Below, one piece after another: positions 43,639 to 53,262 of a DNA stretch of 64,000 bases. Where the stretch lies: the NCBI GenBank assembly GCA_040220135.1, contig JAVJTT010000006.1, forward strand, positions 248,001 through 312,000, given 5' to 3'. Within the stretch, counting starts at the first letter, position 1; every line of letters begins with the position of its first letter. Below the pieces are notes generated by a model, which did no database searches, was not told the origin of the DNA, and was given only the letters and a program-made list of their open reading frames with translations. The stretch comes from CAJXMH01 sp040220135 (GTDB taxonomy: Bacteria; Bacteroidota; Bacteroidia; Flavobacteriales_E; Vicingaceae). The position numbers were made by a program, and so were the translations under genes.

Positions 43639-43686
43639 ACTTTTGCCCATTGTCTCAATCTTCAGAATTACAAACATAATTATATT

Positions 43687-44337
43687 TTGAACAAGAAGAT
43701 ATTTCTGTTTTCACTAAGCCTCATCTTAATGCTTTCGCTTTCTGCACAGCAAAAAGTATTGATTCAAACATCTAAAGGTGATATTGTGCTTAAATTGTAT
43801 GAGGAAACCCCTGTGCATCGTGATAATTTTATCAAATTGGTAAAGGAAGGATTTTACGATAGCACTTTGTTTCATCGGGTTATTGCCAACTTTATGGTGC
43901 AAGGTGGAGACCCGCAATCTAAAAATGCAAGCGCCAATAGACTGCTAGGCAATGGCGGACCTGGTTATACCTTGGAGGCGGAAATCAAGAAAGAATTCAT
44001 TCACAAGAAGGGTGCATTAGCAGCTGCTCGACAACCGGATAATACAAATCCTAAACGACGAAGTTCCGGTTCTCAATTCTACTTGGTTCAAGGCAGAACC
44101 TACCCTAAACAATACCTGTCTCGTTTTGAGGAAGAGCGGGAAACCCCTTACACTGAAGAGCAAAAAGAGATTTATGCCAATATCGGAGGGACTCCTCATT
44201 TAGATGGACAGTATACCGTGTTTGGAGAAGTAGTTAGTGGCTTAACCGTAGTAGATGATATAGCTGCGGTGACTACCAATAATGCTGACCGACCAACTAA
44301 AGATGTGGTAATAACGAAGATGAAATTGATTGACTAA
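43687..44337 (+). CDS. Exported cyclophilin-type peptidyl-prolyl isomerase
   Basis: A 216-residue protein. The start is TTG (LNKKIFLFSLSLILML), since no ATG precedes the signal peptide (about 1-20, ending LSAQQ). The cyclophilin fold follows: VLIQTSKGDIVLKLYEETP, FHRVIANFMVQGGDP with the catalytic Arg-containing block, SSGSQFYLVQGRTYP, and YTVFGEVVSGLTVVDDIA. It should speed proline isomerisation in periplasmic or surface proteins. Its stop overlaps the pheS ATG by 1 bp (TAATG). Confidence 0.93.
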   Translation: MNKKIFLFSLSLILMLSLSAQQKVLIQTSKGDIVLKLYEETPVHRDNFIKLVKEGFYDSTLFHRVIANFMVQGGDPQSKNASANRLLGNGGPGYTLEAEIKKEFIHKKGALAAARQPDNTNPKRRSSGSQFYLVQGRTYPKQYLSRFEEERETPYTEEQKEIYANIGGTPHLDGQYTVFGEVVSGLTVVDDIAAVTTNNADRPTKDVVITKMKLID

Positions 44338-45362
44338 TGCTAGATAAAGCCAAAGCCTTGCTTGAAGAAACTCAAGCATTTAATTCGAAAGACCTAGAAG
44401 CTATAGAAGCTTTTCGTATCCGTTTGCTTGGTGGCAAGGGTGAGTTGAAGAAGCTTTTTGCAGAATTCAAAAATGTGGCTCCTGAAGAAAAAAAAGAGTA
44501 CGGAGAAGTATTGAATAAGCTTAAACAAGAAGCACAAGACAAAGTCAATCAATTAAAACATCAAGTTGAAGCCGGTAAAGAGACGGAAAAGGCTAAGCAG
44601 ATTGATTTTAGCCGACCGGTATACCAGCAAGAGTTAGGTAGCAGACATCCAATATCTTTGGTAAAAAATCAAATCATAGAAATTTTCTCAAGAATCGGTT
44701 TTACGGTTTCTGAGGGGCCTGAAATTGAAGATGACTGGCATAACTTTACCGCCCTAAATTTTCCACCAGAACACCCGGCGAGGGATATGCAAGATACATT
44801 TTTTGTGGCCAAGGACCCGGATATCGCTTTACGTACCCATACTTCATCGGTTCAAGTAAGGGTAATGGAAAACAACAAACCGCCCATTCGAACCATTTCT
44901 CCGGGAAGGGTATATCGAAACGAAGCGATTTCTGCCCGAGCTCATTGTTTCTTTCATCAGATAGAAGGGCTTTACATTGATAAGGATGTTTCTTTTGCTG
45001 ATTTAAAGCAAGCTTTGCTCTATTTTGCCAAAGAGGTGTTTGGAGAAGAAACCAAGATTAGACTGAGACCTTCTTATTTCCCTTTTACTGAACCCAGTGC
45101 AGAAATGGATGTTTCTTGCAGTATTTGTTCTGGTAAAGGTTGCAATGTGTGCAAGTATACAGGCTATCTAGAAATTTTGGGTTGCGGAATGGTCGATCCA
45201 AATGTTCTTGAAAATTGTGGAATCGATAGCGATATTTACAGTGGTTTTGCCTTTGGTATGGGAGTAGAAAGAATTGCTCAGTTAAAATACAACATCAACG
45301 ATTTACGCTTATATTCGGAAAACGATAAAGCATTTTTGGACCAATTCAAATCAGCCCTTTAA
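44337..45362 (+). CDS. pheS: Phenylalanine--tRNA ligase alpha subunit
   Basis: A 341-residue class II synthetase subunit. An N-terminal coiled-coil (about 1-90, tRNA-binding) is followed by the catalytic core: HPISLVKNQIIEIFSRIGF, GPEIEDDWHNFTALNFPPEHPARD (motif 1 region), LRTHTSSVQVR, RVYRNEAISARAHCFFHQIEG (motif 2), and GMVDPNVLENCGI to GFAFGMGVERIAQL (motif 3). The partner pheT is not in the window. It is coupled to the cyclophilin gene upstream and is followed 3 bp later by a sigma factor gene. Confidence 0.96.
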   Translation: MLDKAKALLEETQAFNSKDLEAIEAFRIRLLGGKGELKKLFAEFKNVAPEEKKEYGEVLNKLKQEAQDKVNQLKHQVEAGKETEKAKQIDFSRPVYQQELGSRHPISLVKNQIIEIFSRIGFTVSEGPEIEDDWHNFTALNFPPEHPARDMQDTFFVAKDPDIALRTHTSSVQVRVMENNKPPIRTISPGRVYRNEAISARAHCFFHQIEGLYIDKDVSFADLKQALLYFAKEVFGEETKIRLRPSYFPFTEPSAEMDVSCSICSGKGCNVCKYTGYLEILGCGMVDPNVLENCGIDSDIYSGFAFGMGVERIAQLKYNINDLRLYSENDKAFLDQFKSAL

Positions 45363-45365
45363 ACT

Positions 45366-45908
45366 TTGAGTACAAGCTCCAACCACAGTGACGAAAAGCT
45401 TATTCTTCTGTTAAGACAGAGGGATAAGGCAGGCATGGAGCATCTTTACGACCATTACTCTGAAGCCTTGTTTGGGGTTATTTTCCGAATTGTAAGAAAA
45501 AATGATGTAGCCGAAGATCTGCTTCAGAAGACTTTTGTAAAGATTTGGAAGAAGATTGATTTTTATGACGATAAGAAAGGGAGGCTATTTACTTGGATGT
45601 TAAACATTGCGCGCAACAACGCCATAGACTACACCCGATCGAAAGAATTTAAAAAGAACACCAAAGTCCAATCAATTGATTATACCGTATATAACAATAC
45701 CTCTCAGCGTGAAACGCAAAAGACGGATACCATTGGGTTAGACAAAATAGTGGATGACTTAGAACCAAAATACAAGGAATTGATTGACTTGGTATACTTT
45801 AAAGGGTATACCCAACAAGAAATTTCTGATGAACTTGATATTCCACTGGGAACAGTGAAAACTAGAATTAGAAAAGGATTACAAAAATTAAGAGCGATAT
45901 TTAACTAG
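45366..45908 (+). CDS. ECF-type RNA polymerase sigma factor (SigK-like)
   Basis: A 180-residue sigma-70 family protein. Start TTG (LSTSSNHSDEKLILLLRQRD), 3 bp after pheS, with no ATG before region 2. Region 2: LYDHYSEALFGVIFRIVRKNDVAEDLLQKTFVKIW and TWMLNIARNNAIDYTRS. Region 4: ELIDLVYFKGYTQQEISDEL then DIPLGTVKTRIRKGLQKLR. The next gene encodes a RskA-type anti-sigma factor and starts 1 bp after its stop, so the pair is a signal-controlled regulator. Regulon unknown. Confidence 0.94.
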   Translation: MSTSSNHSDEKLILLLRQRDKAGMEHLYDHYSEALFGVIFRIVRKNDVAEDLLQKTFVKIWKKIDFYDDKKGRLFTWMLNIARNNAIDYTRSKEFKKNTKVQSIDYTVYNNTSQRETQKTDTIGLDKIVDDLEPKYKELIDLVYFKGYTQQEISDELDIPLGTVKTRIRKGLQKLRAIFN

Positions 45909-45909
45909 C

Positions 45910-46695
45910 GTGGAACCAAAAGCATACATAGAATCCGGTATTCTTGAGCAATATGTGCTTGGGCAACTTTCTGCATCTGAAGCGGCAGAAGTAGAATCAA
46001 TGTGCAAAAAGAATCCTGAAGTAGCCAAAGAAGTGGAGGAGATCTCAAATTCCTTTGAAGCTTATGCAAATGCACACGCCAAAAAGCCGTCTGCTTCTGT
46101 TAAAGCAAATATTTTAGCAGAAATAACGGAGGCTCCTTCCGTTGAGGAATTTGAAGGACAAGAAAAGAGTGGTCACTTTGCTCGTATCATCGCCATTGCT
46201 GCCAGTTTGTTATTGCTGATTAGCATTGGAATGAATTTATACCAGCAATCACAGTTGCAAGAGAAGGATCAAAAAATAGAAGCACTGTATGCTGAGCAGG
46301 AAGTCATGGCTGAAGCTAAAGATCAGATGAAAACTAATTTGAAGGAGGCTAAAACCAAACTAGACCTGTACCGTAATCCTAAAATGCAACGGATTGAAAT
46401 TAAGGGCTCTGATTTATCACCTGAATCATACGCTTTTGTTCATTGGGATAAGCAAACAAATAAAGCCTTCTTATCAAATGTCAATTTACCCCAACCAAGC
46501 AAGGAATTGCAATATCAACTTTGGGCTATTGTAGATGGTAAGCCAATAGACCTCGGTGTCTTTGACCTTGACCAAACTGAAATTGAAATTGACAAGGCGA
46601 TTGAAAATCCTTCTGCCTTTGCTGTTACCTTGGAAGAAAGGGGAGGAAAGCCAACACCAAACTTAAAGCAGCTCTATTTGATCGGAAACGTTTAA
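45910..46695 (+). CDS. RskA-family anti-sigma factor
   Basis: A 261-residue one-TM protein starting with GTG 1 bp after the sigma gene. Residues 1-90 are the cytoplasmic sigma-binding part (SGILEQYVLGQLSASEAAEVE). A transmembrane helix is at about 96-116 (IIAIAASLLLLISIGMNL) followed by a coiled coil, and the C-terminal RskA-type beta-rich domain contains SYAFVHWDKQTNKAFLSNVNLP, LQYQLWAIVDGKPIDLGVF and FAVTLEERGGKPTP. It probably holds the sigma factor until a periplasmic signal triggers its release by proteolysis. Confidence 0.92.
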   Translation: MEPKAYIESGILEQYVLGQLSASEAAEVESMCKKNPEVAKEVEEISNSFEAYANAHAKKPSASVKANILAEITEAPSVEEFEGQEKSGHFARIIAIAASLLLLISIGMNLYQQSQLQEKDQKIEALYAEQEVMAEAKDQMKTNLKEAKTKLDLYRNPKMQRIEIKGSDLSPESYAFVHWDKQTNKAFLSNVNLPQPSKELQYQLWAIVDGKPIDLGVFDLDQTEIEIDKAIENPSAFAVTLEERGGKPTPNLKQLYLIGNV

Positions 46696-46696
46696 G

Positions 46697-48097
46697 CTAA
46701 TCGCCCTTTTGGGGATGGTAAAGTTTTTCCAAGCCAACTAACCATCCGGTAAATAAGATCAAGAAGAGGACAGCACTCCACATCGGATTCAGGTCAAACC
46801 ACCAACTAAAAAGGTTGTTAGAATTGAAATTCCCTTCCTTCATCGCTTTCAAGACAACTTCTGAAAAGGGGTAAGAGGCTTCACCTTGTTCTGAAAAACG
46901 ATCTGGTATGAGAAACAAGACTGTTGATTTTGCGGCAAATTGAAGCAAGAAGCTTATACTCAATACAAGCAGGGCGACTTTTGGGTATTGGAATTTTTGC
47001 CAAATTCGAGGGCTGTGGAAGGCTAAAATGCACGCCATAGGGATTAAATATCGAGGTCCCCAACTGTAGCCGCCCCACCAAATGAAATAACAGCTGATGA
47101 GGATAAACATGGCAAGACTGTTCACAAAAACGGGATTAGAGAGTAGTTCTTTCCACTTGTCTTTTCTCCACTTATTAAGGAAAAAGAACAAAACCGGAAA
47201 GAACCATAAAATACCCATATAAGGGCTGAGAAGTAGGCCGTAAAACGATTCAAATGAAGGAAGTCCAAAGCCGTAATTCTGTTTTATTCCCTTGCTAAAA
47301 GTTTCGAAGTCTGTGTAATAGAAAATAAAAGTCAAGGGGTTTCCGGTTAGGCTATAGTTGTACCAAGCATAGATTAAAATAGCTGGAAGAAAACCTAAAC
47401 CAAATTGTAAGATCAATCGCCAGCGATTTTCTTTGAAAAGCAAGAAAAGTGGCAATAGGGCCGCATACAACCCAAGTGTATATTCTGACAAGAAGGCCAT
47501 GGCACACATAAGACCGCTGAGCCAACTGTATTTTGGTTTTTGGATAAAGTAAGTCGCAAAAGCTAGACTTGCTCCCGATAAAAGATGATTGAAGTAAGTG
47601 CCGCTGTAAACAAATAAATAAGTGCCAAAAAAACTGAGAATTATAAGGCTGCTTTTGTATTTAAAGTCACCACTAAAGCGAAAGGCAAACCAAATCAGTA
47701 AGACAAATGGTAAACTTGAACAAATTAAACTGCCAATAAAAATAATAAGGCTTAATCTTAAGTACCATACCGGCGCACCTTTATACCGCTTATCTTCATA
47801 TTCCCAAGAGTCCCAACCTAAGGCAGCAAGAGCTTCGTAAAATGGAATGGTTAAGAGGGTGGGTAAGGGTGCTTTATCTGAATAATATTTATCGCCTACC
47901 TTACTTTTGTCGAGCCCAACTTTTTCATACTGCGTTATTTCCAAGGTTCCGGTTTCGTAAGTAGTAAGCACAGGTAGTGCTCTTGAAACCGGATTCGGAG
48001 TATGCCAAATGTCAACATAGAAAGATGAGAAAAAGAGCAAGCCGAATAAAAATACCCAGTTGAATTTTTTCGATTTCGATGTTGAAAGTTTGTTCAT
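46697..48097 (-). CDS. Polytopic GT-C-type membrane protein
   Basis: A 466-residue protein with about eleven hydrophobic segments. The first loop contains WHTPNPVSRALPVLTTYETG, and the later block WWGGYSWGPRYLIPMACILAF aligns with the WWYGGSFGMRP block of the 21926 protein. It appears to be a distant paralogue of the two GT-C-type proteins in the glycan region, without their GWLLYTP block intact (GLLLSPYMGILWFFP instead). Substrate unknown. Its start lies 4 bp from the stop of the M42 peptidase gene upstream, so these two may be cotranscribed. Confidence 0.72.
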   Translation of the reverse strand: MNKLSTSKSKKFNWVFLFGLLFFSSFYVDIWHTPNPVSRALPVLTTYETGTLEITQYEKVGLDKSKVGDKYYSDKAPLPTLLTIPFYEALAALGWDSWEYEDKRYKGAPVWYLRLSLIIFIGSLICSSLPFVLLIWFAFRFSGDFKYKSSLIILSFFGTYLFVYSGTYFNHLLSGASLAFATYFIQKPKYSWLSGLMCAMAFLSEYTLGLYAALLPLFLLFKENRWRLILQFGLGFLPAILIYAWYNYSLTGNPLTFIFYYTDFETFSKGIKQNYGFGLPSFESFYGLLLSPYMGILWFFPVLFFFLNKWRKDKWKELLSNPVFVNSLAMFILISCYFIWWGGYSWGPRYLIPMACILAFHSPRIWQKFQYPKVALLVLSISFLLQFAAKSTVLFLIPDRFSEQGEASYPFSEVVLKAMKEGNFNSNNLFSWWFDLNPMWSAVLFLILFTGWLVGLEKLYHPQKGD

Positions 48098-48101
48098 TGA
48101 C

Positions 48102-49151
48102 TTAAAAATCCCAGTTGTGTTGGTCTAGTTCTTTCAAACAAGTAGTAAGAAGGTTAACTGAAGCTGAAATGTCATCTTTATGCGCCATTTCAATCACCTG
48201 ATGAAGATGACGAGTTGGAATTGAGACAGCCCCTGAGATTGCACCGCCTTCGTTCATGCGCTGAATACCTGCTGTATCCGTTCCTCCCGCAGGAAGGATT
48301 TCAGGTTGCCACTTAATTTTATGCTTTTTGGCTGTTTGCTTCATGAAGTCTATCATGCGGTAGTCGCAAAGGGTAGAGGCATCCATAATTTTAATACCGG
48401 TGCCTCCTCCTAATTTGGTGATTTGTTCATGGGCTTGCGCGCCGGGTAAGTCGTAAGCTATTGTGGTGTCTAATCCAAAACCAAAATCCGGTTTAATGTC
48501 TAAGGCTGAAACATTAGCGCCTCGAATCCCTACTTCTTCTTGCACTGTAAAGACGCCGTAAATATCATAGGGCACTTCCACTTCTTTTAAGGCTCTTAAA
48601 CACTCAATTAATATGTAAACTGAAACGCGATTATCAATGGATTTGCAGTTTACACAATCTCCCATTTCGATTAGTTCGCTGTATCGCGTAACAGGATCGC
48701 CAACAGAAACAATTTTTTCTACCTCTTTTTTAGATCGCCCTAAATCGATAAAGTAATCTTTGGTTTTGGGGTTTTTATTGCGCTCTTCTTGGCTCATTAC
48801 ATGTATGGGCTTGCTTCCCATTACTCCAATAATGTCTTCTTTTCCATGTATAATAACTCGCTGTGCTGTAAGCGTTTTAGGGTCGAAACCGCCTAAAGTA
48901 TGAAAGCGAACAAAGCCTTTATCATCAATGTGGGTAACAATAAAGCCTATTTCGTCCATATGGGCACCAATCATGACTTTTTTGTCTTGCTTGCCTTTCT
49001 TAATGGCATAGACATTTCCCATGTTGTTGACTTTTACCTCATCAACAAGAGGAGTCACATGTTTTAATACTAATTCACGTATTTTTTTCTCGTAGCCCGG
49101 AGCTCCGGAAACTTCACAAATTTGCTTTAGTAATTTTACGTCTACTTTCAT
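48102..49151 (-). CDS. M42 family metalloaminopeptidase
   Basis: A 349-residue di-metal peptidase of the glutamyl-aminopeptidase / endoglucanase-M type. Metal and catalytic residues lie in KVMIGAHMDEIGFIV, CKSIDNRVSVYILIE, GVFTVQEEVGIRGAN (catalytic Glu pair), GLDTTIAYDLPGA and SIPTRHLHQVIEMAHKDDI. Members trim N-terminal residues from small peptides as large tetrahedral complexes in the cytoplasm. Length is normal. Confidence 0.94.
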   Translation of the reverse strand: MKVDVKLLKQICEVSGAPGYEKKIRELVLKHVTPLVDEVKVNNMGNVYAIKKGKQDKKVMIGAHMDEIGFIVTHIDDKGFVRFHTLGGFDPKTLTAQRVIIHGKEDIIGVMGSKPIHVMSQEERNKNPKTKDYFIDLGRSKKEVEKIVSVGDPVTRYSELIEMGDCVNCKSIDNRVSVYILIECLRALKEVEVPYDIYGVFTVQEEVGIRGANVSALDIKPDFGFGLDTTIAYDLPGAQAHEQITKLGGGTGIKIMDASTLCDYRMIDFMKQTAKKHKIKWQPEILPAGGTDTAGIQRMNEGGAISGAVSIPTRHLHQVIEMAHKDDISASVNLLTTCLKELDQHNWDF

Positions 49152-49205
49152 ATCGGTTTTAGATTTGGAAAGCGAAAATACGGATTAATCAGGGCTTTGA
49201 ACAGC

Positions 49206-51224
49206 CTAAACTCTTACCCCCATTACACATACATCATCAATTTGCTCACGATCCCCTTTCCAATCCAAAAATCTAGTTTGGAGCACTTCTTTTTGTTCTG
49301 CGACCTCTAGCGCGAAGATTTCCGCCAATAGCTTTTTGAATCGCTTGGTCAAAAACTTTTTGTCTTTTGGTCCACCAAATTGGTCGGCATAACCATCAGA
49401 GCTCAAATAGAGCATGTCGTTTTGTTGGAGTTGAATTGTTTTTCCTTTAAAATATTCACCTTCGGCTTCACCAATAGTTCCTACAGTGTCTTTGTTAGGG
49501 TATATTTCAAAGAGATAATGTGCTTCGAAGTCTTTAAGGGCATATTCATTTTCGCTTAAACCAATGGAGTCGGTTTTAGTTCCATTTTTTTCACGTACCA
49601 AGTACAAGGGTCTGCTCGCTCCGCAATATTGTAATTCTAATTTACTTCGATTTAGCTTGCACAAAGCCATGTCCATGCCATCTTTGGTAAGGTTTTCGCG
49701 GCTCTCATTTTTGTAGTATTTCATGGAAGAGAAGACATAATCGTTTGCTGACTGAACGATAAAGCTAGGTCGTCTATGCTTTTTGGCAATGGTAGCATCT
49801 TCAATCGCATTAAGGGCTAAAATGCTCATAAAAGCTCCGGGAACACCATGTCCTGTGCAGTCAACAACAGAAAAGATGTTCTCCACTCCATTTTTGGTGT
49901 GGATTCTATGTGTCCAGTAAACGTCTCCACTCACTACGTCTTTTGGAGAAAAAAGTACAAACCCTTTTTCAATCTGCTTGTTTAAGCGTTTTAAGTCGGG
50001 CAGTAAAGCTTGCTGAATGCGCCAACCATACTTCATGCCGTCTACTAAGTCTTTGTTTTTTTGATCGGTTTCAATTTTTTGGACTTCAAGAGCTTCTTTT
50101 TGGCTTTCAATTTCTTGGTTGATTACCATGAGCTCCATGGTTTTTTCGTCTACCTTTTCTTTGAACAACTCTATGTACTCCACTATTTCATTTTCCATCT
50201 TTTTAAAGTTGTTCCAAAGCGCACCTACTTCGTCATTAGAGTTGACTAATGCAGTATTCATCCGTGCAGTAAAGTTTGTGTTTACAAAATAGTTGATTTG
50301 CCCGCTGAGCTCAGAAATACGCTTTGTAAATCTTTTAGAAAGTAGAGTGCTGAGCCAAATTGAGACTAGTAAATAGATTGCCCAAAAAGCAATGATCGAA
50401 TAGTTTAAATACTGCATTAAAGAAGCTTGAAGATCTAAGCTTTCTTGTTTTAAGTTTTCAAGATCTTGACTAAGAAGGCCTATTTTCTGATCTAGTTTTT
50501 TCTTAAAACCACTGTTTGCCTTAAGGCCTATTATTCTTTCGTACAAAGCTACTTGAGAGAATAGGTGGGCATAATTCTGCAACTTTAGCTGAATTTCCTG
50601 CTTCCTATTTTCATCTTCAAAGTCCTGAGTTGAAAGTTCAGTTAGAATATGTCCAATCAATTGAGTGTGCTTTTCTAAATAGTCGGCCTCTTGGCGAAGA
50701 ATATAATCCTTTTCGTGTCTTCGAAGCATTAAAATGTCTTCGAGTGGTATTTCGGGCATGTCTTCTAACTCATGAATGGCTTCCCGCATTTCACCTTCTA
50801 AACCAAAATTTTTAAAGCCTCTTTTGTTGATAGATGCTTGCATTTGCACAAAAAGAGAATCAAACTTGCTGAGTTGATGAGTTATGTTTTGGAGCTTGTT
50901 AAGGGCGCTTTTGTTTAAGATCGATTGCCCTCTTAATTGAGTAATCTTTCGTTTTAAAAGTTGATGATTATGTTGATAGCCATCAATAAAATCACTTTCA
51001 TGGCTCAGAAAGTAGTCTTCATTAGAGGTTTCAAAATTGAAGTAATTCTCTTGTTCCTTAAAAGCTCTAAGCAACAAGATTTCAATTTCATCTAGCTGAG
51101 TGCTGAGAATTGCTACCTCTTCTTTTTCTTGATAGTAATTAGCGGTATAAAGTGCCGTTAATATGCTAATCAATATAAAAGCCACAAAAATGGCAGTTAA
51201 CTTACCTTTTAAGCTCTTCAGCAA
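49206..51224 (-). CDS. Membrane sensor protein with SpoIIE-type PP2C phosphatase domain
   Basis: A 672-residue protein. TM1 at about 8-28 and TM2 at about 275-297 enclose a helical periplasmic sensor of about 245 residues. A HAMP-like segment (about 298-350, NDEVGALWNNFKKMENEI) and a coiled coil (about 355-400) lead to a SpoIIE/RsbU-type phosphatase: LFSPKDVVSGDVYWT, FSVVDCTGHGVPGAFMSILAL, DGMDMALCKLNRSKLELQY, LYLSSDGYADQFGGPKDKKF and DDVCVMGVRV. It probably dephosphorylates an anti-sigma-factor antagonist or similar target in response to an envelope signal. No partner is encoded nearby. Confidence 0.92.
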   Translation of the reverse strand: MLKSLKGKLTAIFVAFILISILTALYTANYYQEKEEVAILSTQLDEIEILLLRAFKEQENYFNFETSNEDYFLSHESDFIDGYQHNHQLLKRKITQLRGQSILNKSALNKLQNITHQLSKFDSLFVQMQASINKRGFKNFGLEGEMREAIHELEDMPEIPLEDILMLRRHEKDYILRQEADYLEKHTQLIGHILTELSTQDFEDENRKQEIQLKLQNYAHLFSQVALYERIIGLKANSGFKKKLDQKIGLLSQDLENLKQESLDLQASLMQYLNYSIIAFWAIYLLVSIWLSTLLSKRFTKRISELSGQINYFVNTNFTARMNTALVNSNDEVGALWNNFKKMENEIVEYIELFKEKVDEKTMELMVINQEIESQKEALEVQKIETDQKNKDLVDGMKYGWRIQQALLPDLKRLNKQIEKGFVLFSPKDVVSGDVYWTHRIHTKNGVENIFSVVDCTGHGVPGAFMSILALNAIEDATIAKKHRRPSFIVQSANDYVFSSMKYYKNESRENLTKDGMDMALCKLNRSKLELQYCGASRPLYLVREKNGTKTDSIGLSENEYALKDFEAHYLFEIYPNKDTVGTIGEAEGEYFKGKTIQLQQNDMLYLSSDGYADQFGGPKDKKFLTKRFKKLLAEIFALEVAEQKEVLQTRFLDWKGDREQIDDVCVMGVRV

Positions 51225-51359
51225 AGCATTAGAATTAGAAAATAAAACTAAGCAGCCACCAAGAGCAAAGTGGGGTTCCCTTTATTAAGAAAAAGTAAAA
51301 TTATATCAAAAGCAGCTTTTAGCCGATAAACGAGATCAAGAGACCCTCCAATTTAAGAT

Positions 51360-52790
51360 CTAGTCAACATAACTAAGTTTAATCATGTTCGATTGCCCTT
51401 TTTCGTTAATCGGCATACTGGCAATGTTAATGATTAGGTCTTTTTCTTTTAAATAGTCGTTCTTTTTAAGCAGGTACTTAATGTCTGCAATGGTGTGGTC
51501 GGTACTGACATATTTATCGTAATAATAGCCACGAACCCCCCAAACTAAGCTTAACTTATTTAACAAGGAGTGATTACCGGTAAAGGCAAAAATGCCGGCT
51601 TTGGGTCTAAAGCTTGAGATTTTGTGAGCGGTATAACCAGAATGAGTCATGGTAACAATGGCTTTTGAATTGGTGCGTTGTGATAAACGACAAGCATTGT
51701 AACAGATTGAGTCAGAGATGAAGCGCTCTTCATTGAGGTCTGGCGGAAATTCATGATGATAAATCTGCTCAGATTCTTCTATTTGCAGAATTATTTTGGT
51801 CATGGCTTTGATTACCTCTACCGGATAGGCTCCAACAGAGGTTTCGGCGCTCAACATTACAGCATCGGCTCCGTCTAAAACGGCATTGGCTACATCATTA
51901 ACCTCTGCTCTTGTTGGGCTTATGCTTTCAATCATGCTCTCCATCATTTGCGTGGCAATAATCACTGGCTTGGCGTTCTTCAAGCATTTTCTGACAATTT
52001 CTTTTTGTAACAAAGGCACTTTTTCCATGGGGATCTCAACCCCTAAATCTCCCCTTGCTACCATAATGGCATCGGTTTCATCAATGATGTCATCAATTTC
52101 AGCCACGGCTTCAGGCTTTTCAATTTTAGCAATAACGCGTGAGTTTTTTTGATTGGTATGAATGATGTGCTTCAGCTCAATTAAGTCCCTTGCATTTCGA
52201 ACAAAGGATAGGCCAATCCACTCCAAGTTATGCTCCAAGGCAAAATCTAAGTCTTCTTTATCTTTCTGGGTTAAACTAGGCAATGATATTTTTGTATTGG
52301 GAAGGTTCACTCCCTTATTAGAGGAAAGGGTTCCACCATTTAAAAACTTGCCAAGCACTTCAGATTTTTTATCCGTAGAAATAATTTCTAAGCGAAGCTT
52401 TCCATCGTCAATCAGAATTTGTTCTCCTACTTTTACATCTTTGGGAAAGCGTTCATAACTCATGTAAACTTTTTCTGCGCTGCCTTCACACTCTTGATTG
52501 GAAAAGGTGATTTCTCCCCCTTTTTTTACGCTAATAGAATCTCCTTTTATCTCGCCAATTCTAATTTTTGGGCCCTGTAAATCCCCTAGAATAGCGGTGT
52601 GTATTTGTTGCTCTTTGTTGATTTGCCTAACTCGAGCAATAATCTCCTCGTATTCTTTATGATCCCCATGCGAAAAGTTAATGCGTATCACATTAACTCC
52701 TTCAGCAATAATTTTTTCAAGCATTTTCTTGCTTGCGGTAGCGGGTCCTACCGTGGCAACTATTTTTGTTTTTTTCTCGTTTGGTGTCAT
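51360..52790 (-). CDS. pyk: Pyruvate kinase
   Basis: A 476-residue glycolytic enzyme making pyruvate and ATP from phosphoenolpyruvate and ADP. Blocks: KIVATVGPATASKKML, VIRINFSHGDHKEY, HTAILGDLQGPKIRIGEI, RVIAKIEKPEAV with the catalytic Lys, DAIMVARGDLGVEIP and SPTRAEVNDVANAVLDGADAVMLSAE. The C-terminal allosteric domain is shorter than usual for some families but intact in form (AIVTMTHSGYTAHKISSFRP). It overlaps the upstream IPExxxVDY gene's stop by 1 bp. Confidence 0.96.
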   Translation of the reverse strand: MTPNEKKTKIVATVGPATASKKMLEKIIAEGVNVIRINFSHGDHKEYEEIIARVRQINKEQQIHTAILGDLQGPKIRIGEIKGDSISVKKGGEITFSNQECEGSAEKVYMSYERFPKDVKVGEQILIDDGKLRLEIISTDKKSEVLGKFLNGGTLSSNKGVNLPNTKISLPSLTQKDKEDLDFALEHNLEWIGLSFVRNARDLIELKHIIHTNQKNSRVIAKIEKPEAVAEIDDIIDETDAIMVARGDLGVEIPMEKVPLLQKEIVRKCLKNAKPVIIATQMMESMIESISPTRAEVNDVANAVLDGADAVMLSAETSVGAYPVEVIKAMTKIILQIEESEQIYHHEFPPDLNEERFISDSICYNACRLSQRTNSKAIVTMTHSGYTAHKISSFRPKAGIFAFTGNHSLLNKLSLVWGVRGYYYDKYVSTDHTIADIKYLLKKNDYLKEKDLIINIASMPINEKGQSNMIKLSYVD

Positions 52791-53203
52791 TAGAAAACTA
52801 AATTAGCTTTTGATTTTAGATTATCTACCTCAATAACATATGCAGTTAAAACAGGTTTTAATTTATTTATTTTTTCTGCAAGGCTTTTAACTTCTTGCGA
52901 ACTAACATGACCTTTAATTAGCATAAAATAATCAGCCGTTGATTCTTCCGGAATAAGCGTTCCGTTATCGCTGCGATTGCCAATTAAATAGTACTCTGCA
53001 AACTCATCTTCTTGCCAATAGCTAAAGAAAGTAAAGCGTTGCTCTTCTTCTTTAATGTGCAAGCTCAAACTTTCATCTTTTATCAGGTCAAAGTTCAAGT
53101 GTTGATTAATTTCCCAAGATATTCTATAATCTTTTACATGGCAGCTGATGCCAATTAGTTGAAAGTCGTAACTTTCTTCTAACTCTAAGGTCAATTTTGC
53201 CAT
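52790..53203 (-). CDS. IPExxxVDY family protein
   Basis: A 137-residue conserved Bacteroidota protein of unknown function. The family name motif appears here as IPEESTADYFMLIKG, with T-A in place of the usual V before the D-Y. Other blocks are LIGISCHVKDYRISWEINQ and FAEYYLIGNRSDNGTLIP. It lies between rnc and pyk, the usual position for this family, and is coupled to pyk. Confidence 0.88.
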   Translation of the reverse strand: MAKLTLELEESYDFQLIGISCHVKDYRISWEINQHLNFDLIKDESLSLHIKEEEQRFTFFSYWQEDEFAEYYLIGNRSDNGTLIPEESTADYFMLIKGHVSSQEVKSLAEKINKLKPVLTAYVIEVDNLKSKANLVF

Positions 53204-53262
53204 AGCTCACAGTATTCTTCCCAAAAGTAGTAAATGATTTCTCGGAGCACACTTTGCAAAAG

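Noticed and set aside
51308..51320. AAAAGC-A-GCTTTT palindrome after pyk
   Set aside because: A one-base loop cannot form a stable hairpin, and no T-run follows.
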